A stretch of 64,000 nt of DNA from Bubalus kerabau (Eukaryota; Chordata; Mammalia; Artiodactyla; Bovidae), in assembly GCF_029407905.1 (NCBI RefSeq), contig NC_073643.1, positions 40,148,501 through 40,212,500 on the forward strand, in the 5' to 3' direction. The position numbers and the translations under genes are program-made. Below are positions 1 to 12,094 of the stretch, in pieces; the first letter of the stretch is position 1, and each line of letters begins with the position of its first letter. Under the pieces are notes generated by a model. That model had not been told where the DNA came from. It was given only the letters and a program-made list of their open reading frames with translations, and made no database searches.

Positions 1-129
1 AAGGACAACTCCTGAAGGCTGGAGAACTAGGGTCATCCAAGTTATGTAATCATCATAAGAGTGCCCACAGCAGCTGCCAATTCTTGGCCATCAGCAGATG
101 CTATGTCAAGGACATCAATGCTGATAGAA

Positions 130-240
130 GGCAGGTGGTATTGCCTCCACTTTACAGGTGAGGATCTGAGGCTCAAGCCACTTACCTGAGGTCCTACCAT
201 AGGTATGTGGTGATCTGGGGTTCAGATCAGGATCTTTGCA
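130..240 (-). mobile_element. MIR fragment
   Basis: TTTACAGGTGAGGATCTGAG and the following bases match the MIR core read on the minus strand (fraction with ACAGATGAGGAAACTGAGG). Old and diverged. Confidence 0.45.
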
Positions 241-404
241 TCTCCAAAGAGTGGGCTTTTTAACACACAAGCAGTATCTTGTAGGATATCAAGCCAGAGT
301 TTTATATATGCATCCTCACTTTTGCCAGGATCTCCTGCCAACAATGCAGCCAGATTCCCTGCTTTAAAACTCTTAGCAGTATGGCTGAGTCACCCTGCTG
401 TCAC

Positions 405-472
405 CTGAAACCATCACAGTATTGTTAAATGACTATGCTCCAATATAAAAGTTTATTTTAAAAAAAAGCTTG
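405..472 (+). mobile_element. L1 3'-end remnant
   Basis: The string ACTATGCTCCAATATAAAAG followed by an A-rich tail matches the end of old cetartiodactyl L1 3' UTRs (aactatactccaataaa type). Only about 65 bases remain. The rest of 241-879 shows nothing I can name. Confidence 0.4.
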
Positions 473-879
473 AAGCAGAACGTTGGGGAAAGGATGCATT
501 TACTGGCTGTTGACTCCTGCCTGATATGACCGTAGCGATGCCCAGGAGAAAAAGGGTGTAAAAGGAGTGGGCAGAGAAGGATGGCCACCTTAGTGGGTGG
601 GAATGCTCCATGGAAAACAGTCAGTTCCACTCCAAGAATGGTATTTAGAATTCATCTACTGCTGCTACCTAATGGAATTTTCTGTCAAGAATGGAATTGT
701 TCTGTAATACATCTGTACTAGCCTCATGTGGCTATTGAACACCTGAACTATAACTAGTGAGCTGACTAATTCAATTCTCCTTTCATTTTAATAAACTAAT
801 TTAAATAGGCATATGTCACCAGTAACACAATGGACAGTGCAGGTGTAGACCATCTCTCTGCTGCCCAACATGGTTCTGT

Positions 880-1140
880 CAAAATTCTGAGTCAGGGAGA
901 TAGAACCCTAGAAAGGGCTATGAAGTCAGACTGCCTGAGCTTGAATTCCAGCTCATCATTTCTAGAAGGGGCTGTGAGGTCAGACTGCCTGACGGTGAAT
1001 TCCAGCCCTCGCATCTCTCTGCCTCAGTTTCCTCATCTGTAAAATAGAGATTACAAATCATAACTGCTTCATAGGGTTATTGTGAGAATTAAATGATTTA
1101 AGGTTTTAAAAGTACTTTTTAATAGTACCCAGAATAGAGT
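880..1140 (+). mobile_element. MIR SINE with an internal duplication
   Basis: The stretch GCCTCAGTTTCCTCATCTGT and the following CATAGGGTTATTGTGAGAATTAAATG are diagnostic MIR core and 3' sequence. Upstream, the block around GTCAGACTGCCTGA...GAATTCCAGC occurs twice (near 914-960 and 968-1010), so part of the element is tandemly duplicated. Confidence 0.75.
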
Positions 1141-1315
1141 AAAATGATAAAGGTACAGAAATGAACAATATCTATTCTCTACCCTCAAGAAGCTTTTATA
1201 CCACCTCTGTGCCTTTAGGACTTTAGTTTGTTCCACTGCCCATAATCCAGTCAGTCAAAATTGTATGCATAGACCAGCAGTATGAATAGATAGGTTATAC
1301 AGATAAGCATATTTG

Positions 1316-1318
<3 letters not shown>

Positions 1319-1355
<37 letters not shown>
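1319..1355. repeat. (TG)18 microsatellite
   Basis: An uninterrupted TG dinucleotide run of 18 units with a trailing T. It is probably length-polymorphic. The surrounding 1141-2004 is otherwise unremarkable single-copy-looking DNA. Confidence 0.97.
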
Positions 1356-1357
<2 letters not shown>

Positions 1358-2014
1358 CACCTGACACGTGGTAGACACTCACTCAATGGTGGCAATTTTT
1401 CTCTTGTTAAATAAGATCTTGTGATATGTAAGAGCTAAAATGGACCAAACTGCGGGACTCAACTCTCCAGCAGTACAAGCAGGTGGTGTACCATGACAGG
1501 GTTTGCTTTTTACTTGTCTTCTTTTGGCCATATTTCAGAGGCTTCATGAGACATAGGATTGTGAGGGTCCTGGGGGTTGTGGCTGGCTCTCAAATCCAGA
1601 AGTCCATTAGGGATCTCACAGTCATCCTTTGTTTTGCCTAATTGAGTAATATGTACTAGGGTTGTTTTACTCCCCCTCCTCACTGAGATGCATTGATTTT
1701 TCTTCCAAGGACCAAACCCTTATTTTCCTGGGGGAGCCATGTCTTCCCATCACAGTTCACATCCTTTAGTGGGTGATTCTGACTCTAAGAGAAGGCATGT
1801 GATTATGGATTAGCCAATCAGAGCACTCATGCCCTAAGCCGTGGTGATGGAGCATAAGTGGCATTTGGCCCAAATCAATCCAAGAGGTTGAAATCGAAAA
1901 TTTTGCAGGACTCTTTGGAAGAAAGAACATTTGTTTTCAAAGGACTTCAATCGAAAGGATATTATCTAGACTTGGAGAGGACATTACACAGAGAAGGCCT
2001 GACCTGGAGTAAAA

Positions 2015-2282
2015 TCTGCTGCTACTGCTAAGTCGCTTCAGTCGTGTCTGACTCTCTGCAAACCCATAGACAGCAGCCCACCAGGCCGCTCTGTCCCTGG
2101 GATTCTCCAGGCAAGAATACTGGAGTGGGTTGCCATTTCCTTCTCCAATGCATGCACGCATGCTAAGTTGCTTCAGTCGTGTCCGACTCTATGCGACCCC
2201 ATAGACGGCAGCCCACCAGACTCCTCCCTCCACAGGATTCTCCAAGCAAGAATACTGGAGTGGGTTGCCACCTCCTTCTCCA
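2015..2282 (-). mobile_element. BOV-A2 SINE
   Basis: Two Bov-A units in reverse orientation, starting with the CTGCTGCTACTGCTAAGTCG tail and joined by a short linker near 2150. It is flanked by the 10-bp target-site duplication TGGAGTAAAA at 2005-2014 and 2283-2292. Confidence 0.93.
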
Positions 2283-2292
2283 TGGAGTAAAA

Positions 2293-3754
2293 GCAACAGA
2301 AAGCAAAGCAGAACTAAAGACAAAGGGACTGAATCTTGATGATGTCTCTTTAGCTCTGGCCCCACCAAGCTGGCAACGCTATTGCTAGACTTGAGGAGTG
2401 TGAGCCAATACATCCCTCTCTGTGTTTCAACCAGTGTGAGCTGAGTTTCTGTGTATTATAACCGAAGCAGGATGTTCCCTCTGCTGTTTCCTCAGTGTAA
2501 GAGGGTTCCTCCCAGCAGCTCTGTAGGGGTAGAGGTCAGACGACCTGCCCTCTCCTTCCCTTGATAGCAGCCTCAGAGCTCTTATCGTCAAAGACCAAAT
2601 GGCAAAAGCCACTCACATGCTCATGGCAGCAATTTTCAGGATGTCCTGTGTGAGACTGACCCTAAGAAGGGATTCTAAAAAGGGCCTTGCTTATGTAATT
2701 GAAATTCTTAAAATAACTGCAGATGGAGTCTGAGAATCCCGCTGGGCCTCCAGACTGCCTAACCTGGGATGGAGGGGTCAGAGATTCTCCGTGAATGAAA
2801 AATAGGCTGACAGCAAAATAGGCTAAGAACAAAATCATCCCGTACCCTCGGCAGAGCCGAAGAGTGGGTCAGGACTCCAAGTGGCAAAGGCATGACTTTG
2901 CATTTATTTAACGACTTCTCAAAAATACCTTTAGCAGCACAGGAGGAGAGCTGACCCATTTTGGGGTCTGGAATCAATAGACTAATAAAAGCAATCCTTA
3001 AAAATAGCTTTCCCTTCTTAAAATATATTTCCCATTGAGCAGGATCCAGAAGGAAATTTTTATGTAGGCCCTGACTCATTTTTCTATGGATTGAAACACA
3101 GTGAGATGGAAGCCTTGGCATATAAGATGGTTATAGTATCTACCTGGATACTGTGCACAGGGGTTCCGTTCCCGAGTGCAAATTCCAGTCTGGGTTTCCC
3201 AGCTCTCCCTGGTGAGCTGCTCCTCCTCCCTCAGGTGGGGGAAGGGGGCCAGGCCTTGGAGGCGCCCAGACTTCACTTCGCCAAGAGGGATGCATCTGGT
3301 GTTCTCATCCTGTTTCCATCAAACGAAAACCTGGAACCAGGGAGTAAGAAGCAGAGTCTGGAGTGCTGAGAATGACAGCTTGGAAGAGGGCAGGGAAGTC
3401 CTTGGGTGGAGTGGCTGCTTCAGTTATCCTGGAGCAGATTGGAGAGAAGAGAGGGAAGAAACCCATCTTCAGAACAAAACAAACCCTTCAGGACAGGAGG
3501 GGATCTATGGACAGTGCCATTTTCTTAGCCCTGGGTATTTTTCCTCATTCTGACTCCCTCAGAATGACACTATCATTAAGACCCCATTCTGGTTGTTTTT
3601 TCCCTCAAGAAAGAAAATACCTTTCTTTTTTCCATTTCTGTCCAGCACTTTCTGTACAAGTAATAATCCAGGATCTGTCCCATCCCCTCTATCCATTTAT
3701 CTTAGGAAAGAGAATCCCCTAAATAGTATTTATCAAAGGAAGGATATGGACCAT
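2293..3754. other. Unassigned single-copy-looking flank
   Basis: No repeat family or gene is recognised. Several overlapping open frames of 60-125 codons exist on both strands (for example 3176-3553 and 3363-3722 on +), but none resembles a known protein, and overlapping frames on both strands argue for chance. Confidence 0.5.
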
Positions 3755-3903
3755 TTGCACCATGGGGCACCTGACAAAAACACATATTCTAGAAACCCAC
3801 TATAGACTTAATACATCAAAAACTTGGTGGGTGGAGCCCAGAAATTTCCATTTTTAAGATTGTGTCCAGGCATCCTTTATGCACACTAAAATTTGAAACC
3901 CAC
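3755..3903 (+). mobile_element. MER5-like hAT DNA transposon fragment
   Basis: GTGGAGCCCAGAAATTTCC and GCACACTAAAATTTGAAACCC resemble the middle and end of MER5-family (Charlie-derived) elements. Diverged, so family assignment is tentative. Confidence 0.45.
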
Positions 3904-4744
3904 AGCCTGGTAAGAGCAGATGTTTCAAGCTGCTGCCAGCAAATGCAAAGTAAGGCCTTCTATTACCTGTGCCTTCTGATTTTCAGGGTAAGTTCCCGCT
4001 TGAAGGAGTGGTGTTCAAACTTGATTGACAGGAGAAAAAAAGAAGACCAGAAGTAACGTAAGGCTTCCTGCTTGATTGTCAAGCAATAGGTCCTGTTTCT
4101 CTAGCTCCTGGCAAGAGATTTAACCTTGAAAATTCCAGAAGCTTCAGGTTCCTTCCTAAATTCAACTCAAAGTCACTTTCAGTGACATCTGTAGTTGATG
4201 TTGTTTTATGTGCTTTGGAGGTTTGACTGTCCCTCATGCCACCAGCGATGGCAGGGCGCTGTAAAAAGTACTTTATTACGGACCGTAACCTGCATTTTTG
4301 GTAATGCAGACAGTAGTTATTTTACAGCCATGCCTTCTGAGCTCTGAGACTGAATAAAGCCCATGGGAGAGACAAAAAGAAAATGAATAAAACTTGTTTC
4401 CAGGTTTCTTAACTGGAATTTGGAAAGGATGGGAAGTAGGGTCCAGATGTTATCAATGGAAGTGGAGTACAAAATTATTATCGGTTGCAAATTGAACCCA
4501 AGGGGCTTTCTAGGGCGCGGACAAGATGAAGTGAGAGTTGTCCTTAATGGTATTTGAATGGTGTCTCATGGAAGCAAAATGAAAGGGCTGAAATGATGAC
4601 TGACCCCGCAAGGTCAAATATCTTTACTGAGAAGCCTCCATTAAAGTGAGATTAAAAAAGGGAAAAAAAAATGAAAGGGAAATCTTGAGCTCTGCTTTTG
4701 TTGGTAGTAGCTGTACCCATAGGAATAGGGAGGGGAAAAAATAG
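3904..4744. other. Repeat-poor block, possible conserved noncoding sequence
   Basis: No interspersed repeat is recognised. The part from about 4190 to 4660 has a balanced, complex composition, small inverted repeats (CTGCAT...ATGCAG at 4291-4309) and a TGACCC-CGCA-AGGTCA everted repeat at 4601-4616. Conservation cannot be judged without other genomes. Confidence 0.35.
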
Positions 4745-5040
4745 ATGATGATTATTGAAATCTAATAGTTAACCATACATTTCTTGAGCCTTACTTCTTA
4801 ATCCTTGGAATGATCCTGTGAAGTATTAGACTAACCAAAAAGTTCATTTTCAGTTTTTCCCTGACATCTTATGGAAAAACCCAAATGAACTTTTTGACCA
4901 ACCCAATAAATAATGATACCATAGCAAAGGAAATTGGGGACCTGAAACATTAAGTAAGTTGCCCAAGACACATGTCTTTGTCAGGTTACTTGGTAAAGGA
5001 TTTGACTCAAATCTTTTAATGATGGCCTTTCTAATGACTG
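4745..5040 (-). mobile_element. MIR SINE interrupted by a mariner-like element
   Basis: On either side of 4824-4908 the sequence follows MIR in reverse: the TTCTTGAGCCTTACTTCTTAA segment before it, and the TTAAGTAAGTTGCCCAAGACA segment after it. The mariner-like palindrome inserted at a TA inside the SINE. Confidence 0.6.
4824..4908. mobile_element. Palindromic mariner-like MITE, mir-2284/2285-type hairpin
   Basis: The arms CCAAAAAGTTCATTTTCAG (from 4835) and CCCAAATGAACTTTTTG (to 4896) are near-complementary around a short loop near 4862-4872. The element ends in ACCCAATA and sits between TA dinucleotides. This is the short mariner palindrome from which the bovine mir-2284/2285 hairpins arose. 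Whether this copy is processed is unknown. Confidence 0.75.
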
Positions 5041-5379
5041 GACTCCAAACCACAAGCAAGAGGCAGTCTTAGAACCTTATGTGCTATATAGTACTATATC
5101 AAGGTGTTTAACAGCACAAGTTCAAATCAAGACCGTCAGGCACTTGTTTGGAAAAAAGAATGAAAGAAAATATATGAAGTCCTTAATGTCTGCATAGATG
5201 AAGCAGGTGCCCTATAAATGAACATTGTATTCATCATCTTTATTATCATCAATAACATCTGCCATTATAATCATCACTATTATTCCCCAAATAGGACAAA
5301 TTGTAAAGGTTACTTAATCTTAGACTTCTTTAAATCTAACAATAAAACTCTTAATTAAAAATACAATAACAGAGCAGGT

Positions 5380-5510
5380 TGTGAGTAGATTCAGCTGCTC
5401 TAAACAATTTCTACATTGTTGAATGAGAGTTAGAGAGACAGAGTTAGGATTTGAGCCCAGGCCCATCTGATTCCAGTGTCCAAATAGATCCTTCCATTGC
5501 CATTCTGTAA
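5380..5510 (-). mobile_element. MIR fragment
   Basis: GAGTTAGGATTTGAGCCCAG followed by CATCTGATTCCAGTGTCC matches the reverse of the MIR tRNA-related part. Diverged. Confidence 0.5.
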
Positions 5511-5871
5511 TCTGCCTGGAGTCTGCTCAGATAATTCACATTGCCCAGAAAACCCATTCTGTCCTCCTCCTTCTTTTAAAAAGACATCACCTTAAAACCT
5601 TTTTGGCACTATCATAGAGACATGGGTTCATATAAAGACTCTCCCCATTTTGTATTCTTTGGTACATTTTTTTTTCCCTTTGGTACATTTTTCATCTTTC
5701 AGACACATTGGACTGTTGCCCATTGTCACTCTGTTTTTCTCATTACTTGTACTATTCCATATCCTAACTCTAGGTATTCCTCATAGCCAGGCCTGTAACC
5801 ATAGGCTTCTAGTTCTAACCTCAAACCTTCCAGAGGACATTATCAATTTTTTTATTGCCTATACTTTCAAC

Positions 5872-5975
5872 TAGAATGTGAGCTCCTTGCAAGTGAAAAA
5901 CTGGGCTCATTTGACTTTGCCTTCTTGGGATCTTGCCCACAGTCTGGTACATAACAGAAATTCAATAAAGGGTAG
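5872..5975 (+). mobile_element. L2 3'-end fragment
   Basis: The pattern TAGAATGTGAGCTCCTTGCA ... TCTGGTACATAACAGAAATTCAATAAA follows the L2 3' terminus (gaatgtaagctcc ... ggcacatagtaggtgctcaataaa). It lies just before the BovB copy. Confidence 0.55.
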
Positions 5976-6050
5976 AAATAGGTATGTTCATTAAACCAGT
6001 GGAAAATTAGTTGAACTCTAAAGTCAAAAATTATTTGATGAGCGTTATTA

Positions 6051-6461
6051 GTGAAGAGGGCTGAGTGCCGAAGAATTGATGCTTTTGAACTGTGGTGTTG
6101 GAGAAGACTCTTGAGAGTCCCTTGGACTGCAAGGAGATCCAACCAGTCCATTCTGAAGGAGATCAGCCCTGGGATTTCTTTGGAAGGAATGATGCTAAAG
6201 CTGAAACTCCAGTACTTTGGCCACCTCATGCGAAGAGTTGACTCATTGGAAAAGACTCTGATGCTGGGAGGGATTAGGGGCAGGAGGAGAAGAGGACGAC
6301 AGAGGATGAGATGGCTGGATGGCATCACTGACTCAATGGATGTGAGTCTGGGTGAACTCTGGGAGTTGGTGATGGACAGGGAGGCCTGGCGTGCTGCGAT
6401 TCATGGGGTCGCGGAGAGTCGGACACGACTGAGCGACTGAACTGAACTGAACTGAACTGAT
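6051..6461 (+). mobile_element. BovB LINE, 5'-truncated 3' end
   Basis: This is the C-terminal coding end and 3' terminus of the RTE-type BovB retrotransposon. It encodes the recognisable RRIDAFELWCWRRLLRVPWT ... YFGHLMRR ... MRWLDGITDSMD ... HGVAESRTRLSD. It ends in the (CTGAA)n tail at 6437-6461. The frame is open for 129 codons (6051-6440), but this is only the LINE C terminus and not a host gene. Confidence 0.96.
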
Positions 6462-8224
6462 TAGAAGCCCATGTATACCTGACACAAATAAATGATAAGA
6501 ATTATCAGAGTCTCTGCTCACAAAATCTAACTTAAATGAGACAAGTGGTGCAGGGCCCAATGGTTAAAAACATAACCACAGTTCAATTAGCAGAACTGAA
6601 GTGCCTTTGAGGTCCTGGAATGCACTTGCAGGGCACATACACCAGAACTATTGGCTCACTGCAAGGTTTCACATGTAATTCTTCTCACTTAGCATCCGCA
6701 GGCTTGAAAATTGGCACATGCTGAAAGGAATCTCTGGGGTAAGAGAAAATCCTGATTCCCTGATATGTTCCAACAGGGACAGAAGGATTGTGGTTTCATT
6801 TCTTGCCAATTTCTAAATTATGAATATTTTGGTATGATTATAAGTAAGTGAGACAAGCCTACCCAGGGAATCAAATAATCCAGGAACATGAAAACATAGA
6901 TTATTGTTTTCCTTTCCTTTTCCTCTCAAGCTGATTTGTTTTGCTTTTGCAAGAGAAAATAAGGTCAGGTGGCAGGAAAATTAGTTTGGGAAATTTAAAT
7001 CTACAAAATCATAGTGAGAGGAAATGTGTTCTCACTTACTCAATCATATCATCCGAATGCACAAGTCTGCTCTGGTTTCCTTGAATTTTGGACCAATTAT
7101 TTGATTAGATTAAACCCTTTTATGTTAGGAAAAAAATCACCCTATTTGACCCCTCCCCCAATACCTCTCCAGACTGTGTAAACTCTTTAGGAACCACCTC
7201 TTTGAAATTAGTAAAGCAGACTCTTTTAAAAGAATTCCTAGTTCAGAACAATAATAGAGGTAAGAACAGACTTCCTTTAATTTTCTAGAGTGAAATATAA
7301 AAGCTTAGATTTTTGTGGCATCTTTTTGTAGTAATCTGAAACATGGTTTTGTTATGTTAATGGAACACATTACTATTTGAGGATTCACTAAATTTTCCTT
7401 TCATACAAAAGCACTTTCAGAATCCAGACAGATTAGGTTAGGGCAAGACTACCTTTCCCATCACCATTTTATAAGCAAATCTTTCAATATCCAACATATG
7501 TTGGTTGAATTAATGAGAGCAATAAACAAAGAAACCAAAGTTAGCTATGAACACACTCAATGGAAAACTTCATCTTACTCTAAAGTCTTCTCTCTTTTTG
7601 AATGTTATGGCTAAATATAGGATAAGAATGCTTTCTTGTGTACTTCTCTTTATGTTTCAGTCTTGTTCACAGACTTTCTGACTCACCCCTATTCATGATC
7701 AAACACAAACTTCACAAAAGGTTTAATTGCATCTAGACTTTAATAAATATTCTATTTGGGAATCTGCAAATAAGACTATAGGAAGGTGGGGGAATCTTTT
7801 TGTTATGCAAATACAAGCTAGTGGAGCTCGCTCAGAAAGCTATTTAGCTGAGCCCTCAAAAAGCAATGTTTGAATGGACTTTTCTTTTCTCTTTTTTTTT
7901 TCTTCCAGGAATGTCAACCTCATTACAAGTCTGGTTATAACATCCTTATTCTTTGGTCAGTTGGCAATTCATCCTCAGATGAATTTTGATAAAGCATGTA
8001 ATGATAACTTGATGTGTTTTTGTAAGCTATCTCAAATGAAGTTCTTTATTCAGAGATGGAAGGATAAGATCTTGATAACAAAGAATTTTTATAGAAGCTT
8101 CTCCAACAGGACCTGTCCTCTCTGCAGTGGGCAAGTGCTGGACACCTCTCTTCTTTGAGTTCTTCCAGATGGAGTTGGATACAAATTGATGTGTAATGTT
8201 GACTGTAACTTCCACCTCCTGAAC
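6462..8224. other. Unassigned AT-rich flank
   Basis: No repeat family is recognised. A polypyrimidine run ending in CAG at 7879-7908 followed by an open frame to 8158 resembles a 3' splice site, but no matching donor or known product was found. Confidence 0.45.
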
Positions 8225-8415
8225 AGGGGGCAGGCTTTGTGCTAAGCACCTCAGAGACGTGAATTTGATTTGCCTTCACAAGATCTTATGCAGTATTGGT
8301 ATTTCATTGCCACTTTTAAAGTCGAAGAATTGAGACTCAAAGAACTACCTTTTTCAGATCACAGCTACTAGAACCAGGATTTGAAATCTGTCTAACTCCA
8401 AAGGCACAACTCATA
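8225..8415 (-). mobile_element. MIR SINE
   Basis: Reverse-oriented MIR: TTTGTGCTAAGCACCTCAG, then AGAATTGAGACTCAAAGAAC, then AGAACCAGGATTTGAAATCTG follow the family order. Diverged. Confidence 0.6.
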
Positions 8416-9295
8416 CCCTTTATGCAAAATTTGGTGTTTTAATAATTCTTGGTTTGAGTTTCTTTTTTCTTTCTAGAAGCAACTCAGTAAAACAGGTGAT
8501 ATATAGACATATTTTACCCAGTGAATCATGTCTATAAGCATTAGAAAACCAGTATACAAACCATGGCAACAGCAAAGGTAATAATGAGGTCAAAAAGACC
8601 AAATATTTAACCATGAAACTATATTGATAATTATGGAATGTAAGGTTGATGTGGAGATCTTAAAAGTTTTCTTTTATCACCTAAAGGCCAGTTAACCTGG
8701 ACAAATTTGGGGGTGAAAACAAACTCTTTGCAGGCTACAATATCTCTTATTTTTTAAACTAGTTATTCCTGTGAGAAATGAATTTTGAAGTCCTATATTT
8801 TGTATCAGGAATTTGGGCACAATTTGATCATTCATCACTTTCATCACGCAGCTAGTAAATTGTCATCAGGGAACTGAAGACTCAGTTGCCCTCAGTAACC
8901 TTGAACACATAATTGAGCCCCATGATGGACTTATTCCATGATGAAGCTATTCCTCTTGCCTGTGAAGTTGTCAGAGGTCATGCATATGTATGGGTGTGGG
9001 AAAAAATGATGACTCAGTTTTCTGTGATTATTCAACCTATGCCTGAAGGCATCATCCTCACACACGTAAGGGTTTCCTTTTCTACACATTTTCTGAAGTA
9101 AACAAATAGGTTATGGCCCCTGCGTGGTAAATGTGTTGTTTTAATGGCTGAGAGTACAAATGGCTTGGTGACTCACAGGAGTCACCAAGTTGTGCAGTAT
9201 AAATAATAATGGGAGGAGAGATAAGGCCTTATGATTTAGGTCTAACTTTTTGCTGTCTCTTCACTGTGAGTTAACTTTGAGTGCAGAATATACTT

Positions 9296-9391
9296 TAAAC
9301 ATTTATTGCATTTCCTATGATGAGGATGAGATGGAGATAGCTCTAAACATTTATTGCATTTCCTATGATGAGGATGAGATGGAGATAGCTC
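9296..9391 (+). repeat. Perfect 48-bp tandem duplication
   Basis: The unit beginning TAAACATTTATTGCATTTCC and ending GAGATAGCTC occurs at 9296-9343 and again, identical, at 9344-9391. Because 48 is a multiple of three, an open frame (9250-9462) runs through both copies, but it resembles no protein. Identity implies a recent duplication or a tandem-array polymorphism. Confidence 0.95.
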
Positions 9392-12094
9392 TTTACCTAT
9401 TCAAGGGAAGTCTGTATACTGGTCTTTTTATAGCAAAGTTATGCCTTGCGAGGAAAAGTTAATGAAGGCATCTCTATGACAGTTGATGTGCCTGTTTAAA
9501 TACACTCCAAGGGTTCCCCTTAGAGTTCTAGCCAACTCTTCTAGCTTCACAACTTGGCCCTTGTCCTTCACTTAATTCCCCTTCTTATGTTCATATACCT
9601 TCTAAAAATATAAAAGTAGATCAAGATATCAGAAGAGTGAAGATGGGGATGTATTAAATCTTTGCTCAAACAACACAACACTCAACTCCTCCAAGTGTTG
9701 TAGCTTTGATGCAGACTCTCATAGTCTGCCTCAGGTTTCTAATGCTAACTTGCCTGTCTCTTAAGGGGCAAGAGGTTTCTCACTGATCTCAGTAAACTGT
9801 GCCCCCTCTTCCCATTTCCAAAAAATAGAGCCTAGCTTTGTCATTTGGAATAAAATTTCATGATAGCTACCAACAGCATCAGCATCTCCATTGGCATTTA
9901 ACAGAAGCTTACTATACTTTATTCTAAGCCCATACGTGCATTAGTTCACTTATCTCCTTCAAAGACATTGCTAAGAAAAGTGTCAGAATTCCACATAAGT
10001 AAAACTGATAGAGAGAGACCCACTCTTAAGAAACAGGTACAGTGGTTCAGTTGGATTCTTGGTTGCAGGAGAGCCAAGGATCTGAGAGCTAGGGTCACTT
10101 GGTAAAAAGTGGTAGCTTGGGTCATGATCTTGCAGGGAGAAAGGCAAGCTTCTGGCTCTCTTCTCTCTTCTCCTCAAGAAGAGGGCATATTAATCAGATT
10201 TATCAGATAATGTATGACAGCTGAAGCATGTTCATGAGTAGGCAGGTCACTGTGCATCAAAGAGCTGTGATAGTCAAGTCTCTCAGAATCTTCTGTTTTT
10301 TTTTTCTTCCGTGTGACTGGGCTGAGTAGATTCAAGACCTGCAGTCTTGGGGCAGTGCCTTCTCTCTACCTTTCTCTGCAGGCATGCCCAATTGCACTTA
10401 ATTGTTATTTTCATTTCCTATGCCTCAAAATCAGTCAGAAAGTGATAAAACATAAAAATAGGAATTCTAGATGATCAGGGTAGAGATTCTGCTTAGAAAC
10501 AAAGCCTAAAGTGTATCTTTTATTCAAGTATTATCAACGTTCTGGGGGCGGGGTGGATTACTGAGCCATATCCTAGTTATCATCATAATGGCATTGTGAT
10601 TTTTATCCACCATCGTTCCTTATGAACCACACAGGATGAATGTAGGATGATGAAAGAACAGAAGTTTACTGTTGGAATATACTGGTTGGACCTAGTTGGA
10701 GTATATTAAACCTTTTCATAATGCAACCCTAGACCCTTATATAAGTCCATTGCTCTTCATGGTAAACTCTTAGGTACAAGATGCAGATTAGCATCTTCCA
10801 ACTGAAAGGTTCTTTTGGAATCACTGGGCAGAAAGTTCTTACTGATGAAAGAAACAAGAGAAGAGTAATGGCATTCTTAAGAACAATGGGCTGGAATAGT
10901 AGACTTAACTGTAGGAAGAGTCAGGGTCGCCCTGAGAAGAAGAGGAAGAAGAAAGGGGACACTCTTATGAGCAGAGTCCAGGTTGTAATCTATGAATTTC
11001 CCTTTTGCTAATGGCATGTAGGTGACTAGACCTGGTTTCAAGCCTTTTCCTCAGTAGGTTAACCTCTATTGACCAGTGATCCCAATGTTAGTATCTATCC
11101 CTTGATCAGGACCCATCATTACATTTTCGCTTAGTTTCCCTTCATTTATCAAGCCTCTCTCAACCTCTTTTCCTTCCTCATTATTTTCCTCCAGAAGATT
11201 AGTTATTCAAAAGACCCATATGTTCTAGGGTAGCCTACACTGAAGGAATTTACCATTTTCAAGTGTTTAAAATGAAAAACAAACTTATTAACATGAAAAT
11301 ATCAGGATGTTTTAAATAGCCATTGCTGTTTAAAATCTGTTAAAAGCCTCCCAGTCTACATCCAATGCAGTCTGTGAAACCTATTAAATATAACCAGACA
11401 ATCAACCCAAAAAATTATTTTGAGATTAAAGTAGCAGCATATACCAATATAAGCCAAATTGAAAAACTGGGCTAATTAGAGGAATTATCAACCTAATATC
11501 TCATACAGAAACTGGTATGTGGGTATTTTTCCCCCTTTATTTCCTGTCACGTCACTGTATCCCAGAGTCAAGGCATAAGTCTTAATCCTTCACTTCATCC
11601 ATGTAAACAGCAGCATAAACTGGATTTCAGTCTATGCCATATCTAGCTCCTACTTTTATTAAGAGAAATTTTATACAGAAGAAATGTGATTACTCTTGTG
11701 AATAGTTGGTTTTCAGAATTCAAGTTAATTATTTGCTGTAAAATACATTGTTTCATTTTTTATCATCTTTTTAATAGGTGGTTTTCCAAGACCAATTCAT
11801 ATAAGTAGTATTATTTATTACTCTAAAACATTTTGTTTTGTTGCCTAGAGTAAAAGATGTTTTTGTGTGTCTTGATTCTATTATTTTCGTCTTATGATTA
11901 TCCTTTAATTCCATCCTAACCCACTTTAGCAAGATTTATTATATGATAAAGAGTAATGATAAAGAGCAGCTTTTGCAAACAAAATAAACCATTTTCTAAG
12001 TCTCTGAAAATATTATCTAAAGCAAGACAGGGATCAATTAAATAAAAAGCAAATATCCTATTATTCAAGGATCTATTTCTGGGTTATGTGATTC
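9392..12094. other. Unassigned single-copy-looking flank
   Basis: No gene and no clear interspersed repeat is recognised over 2.7 kb; small stretches near 9880-9960 may be a decayed MIR. The open frame at 10781-11011 (Lys/Arg-rich) has no recognisable relative. Confidence 0.45.

Noticed and set aside
6051..6440. 129-codon ORF with conserved-looking RRRRGRQRMRWLDGITDSMD
   Set aside because: It is the C-terminal module of BovB. The same peptide recurs at 25660, 40508, 48061, 50305, 54808 and 63580.
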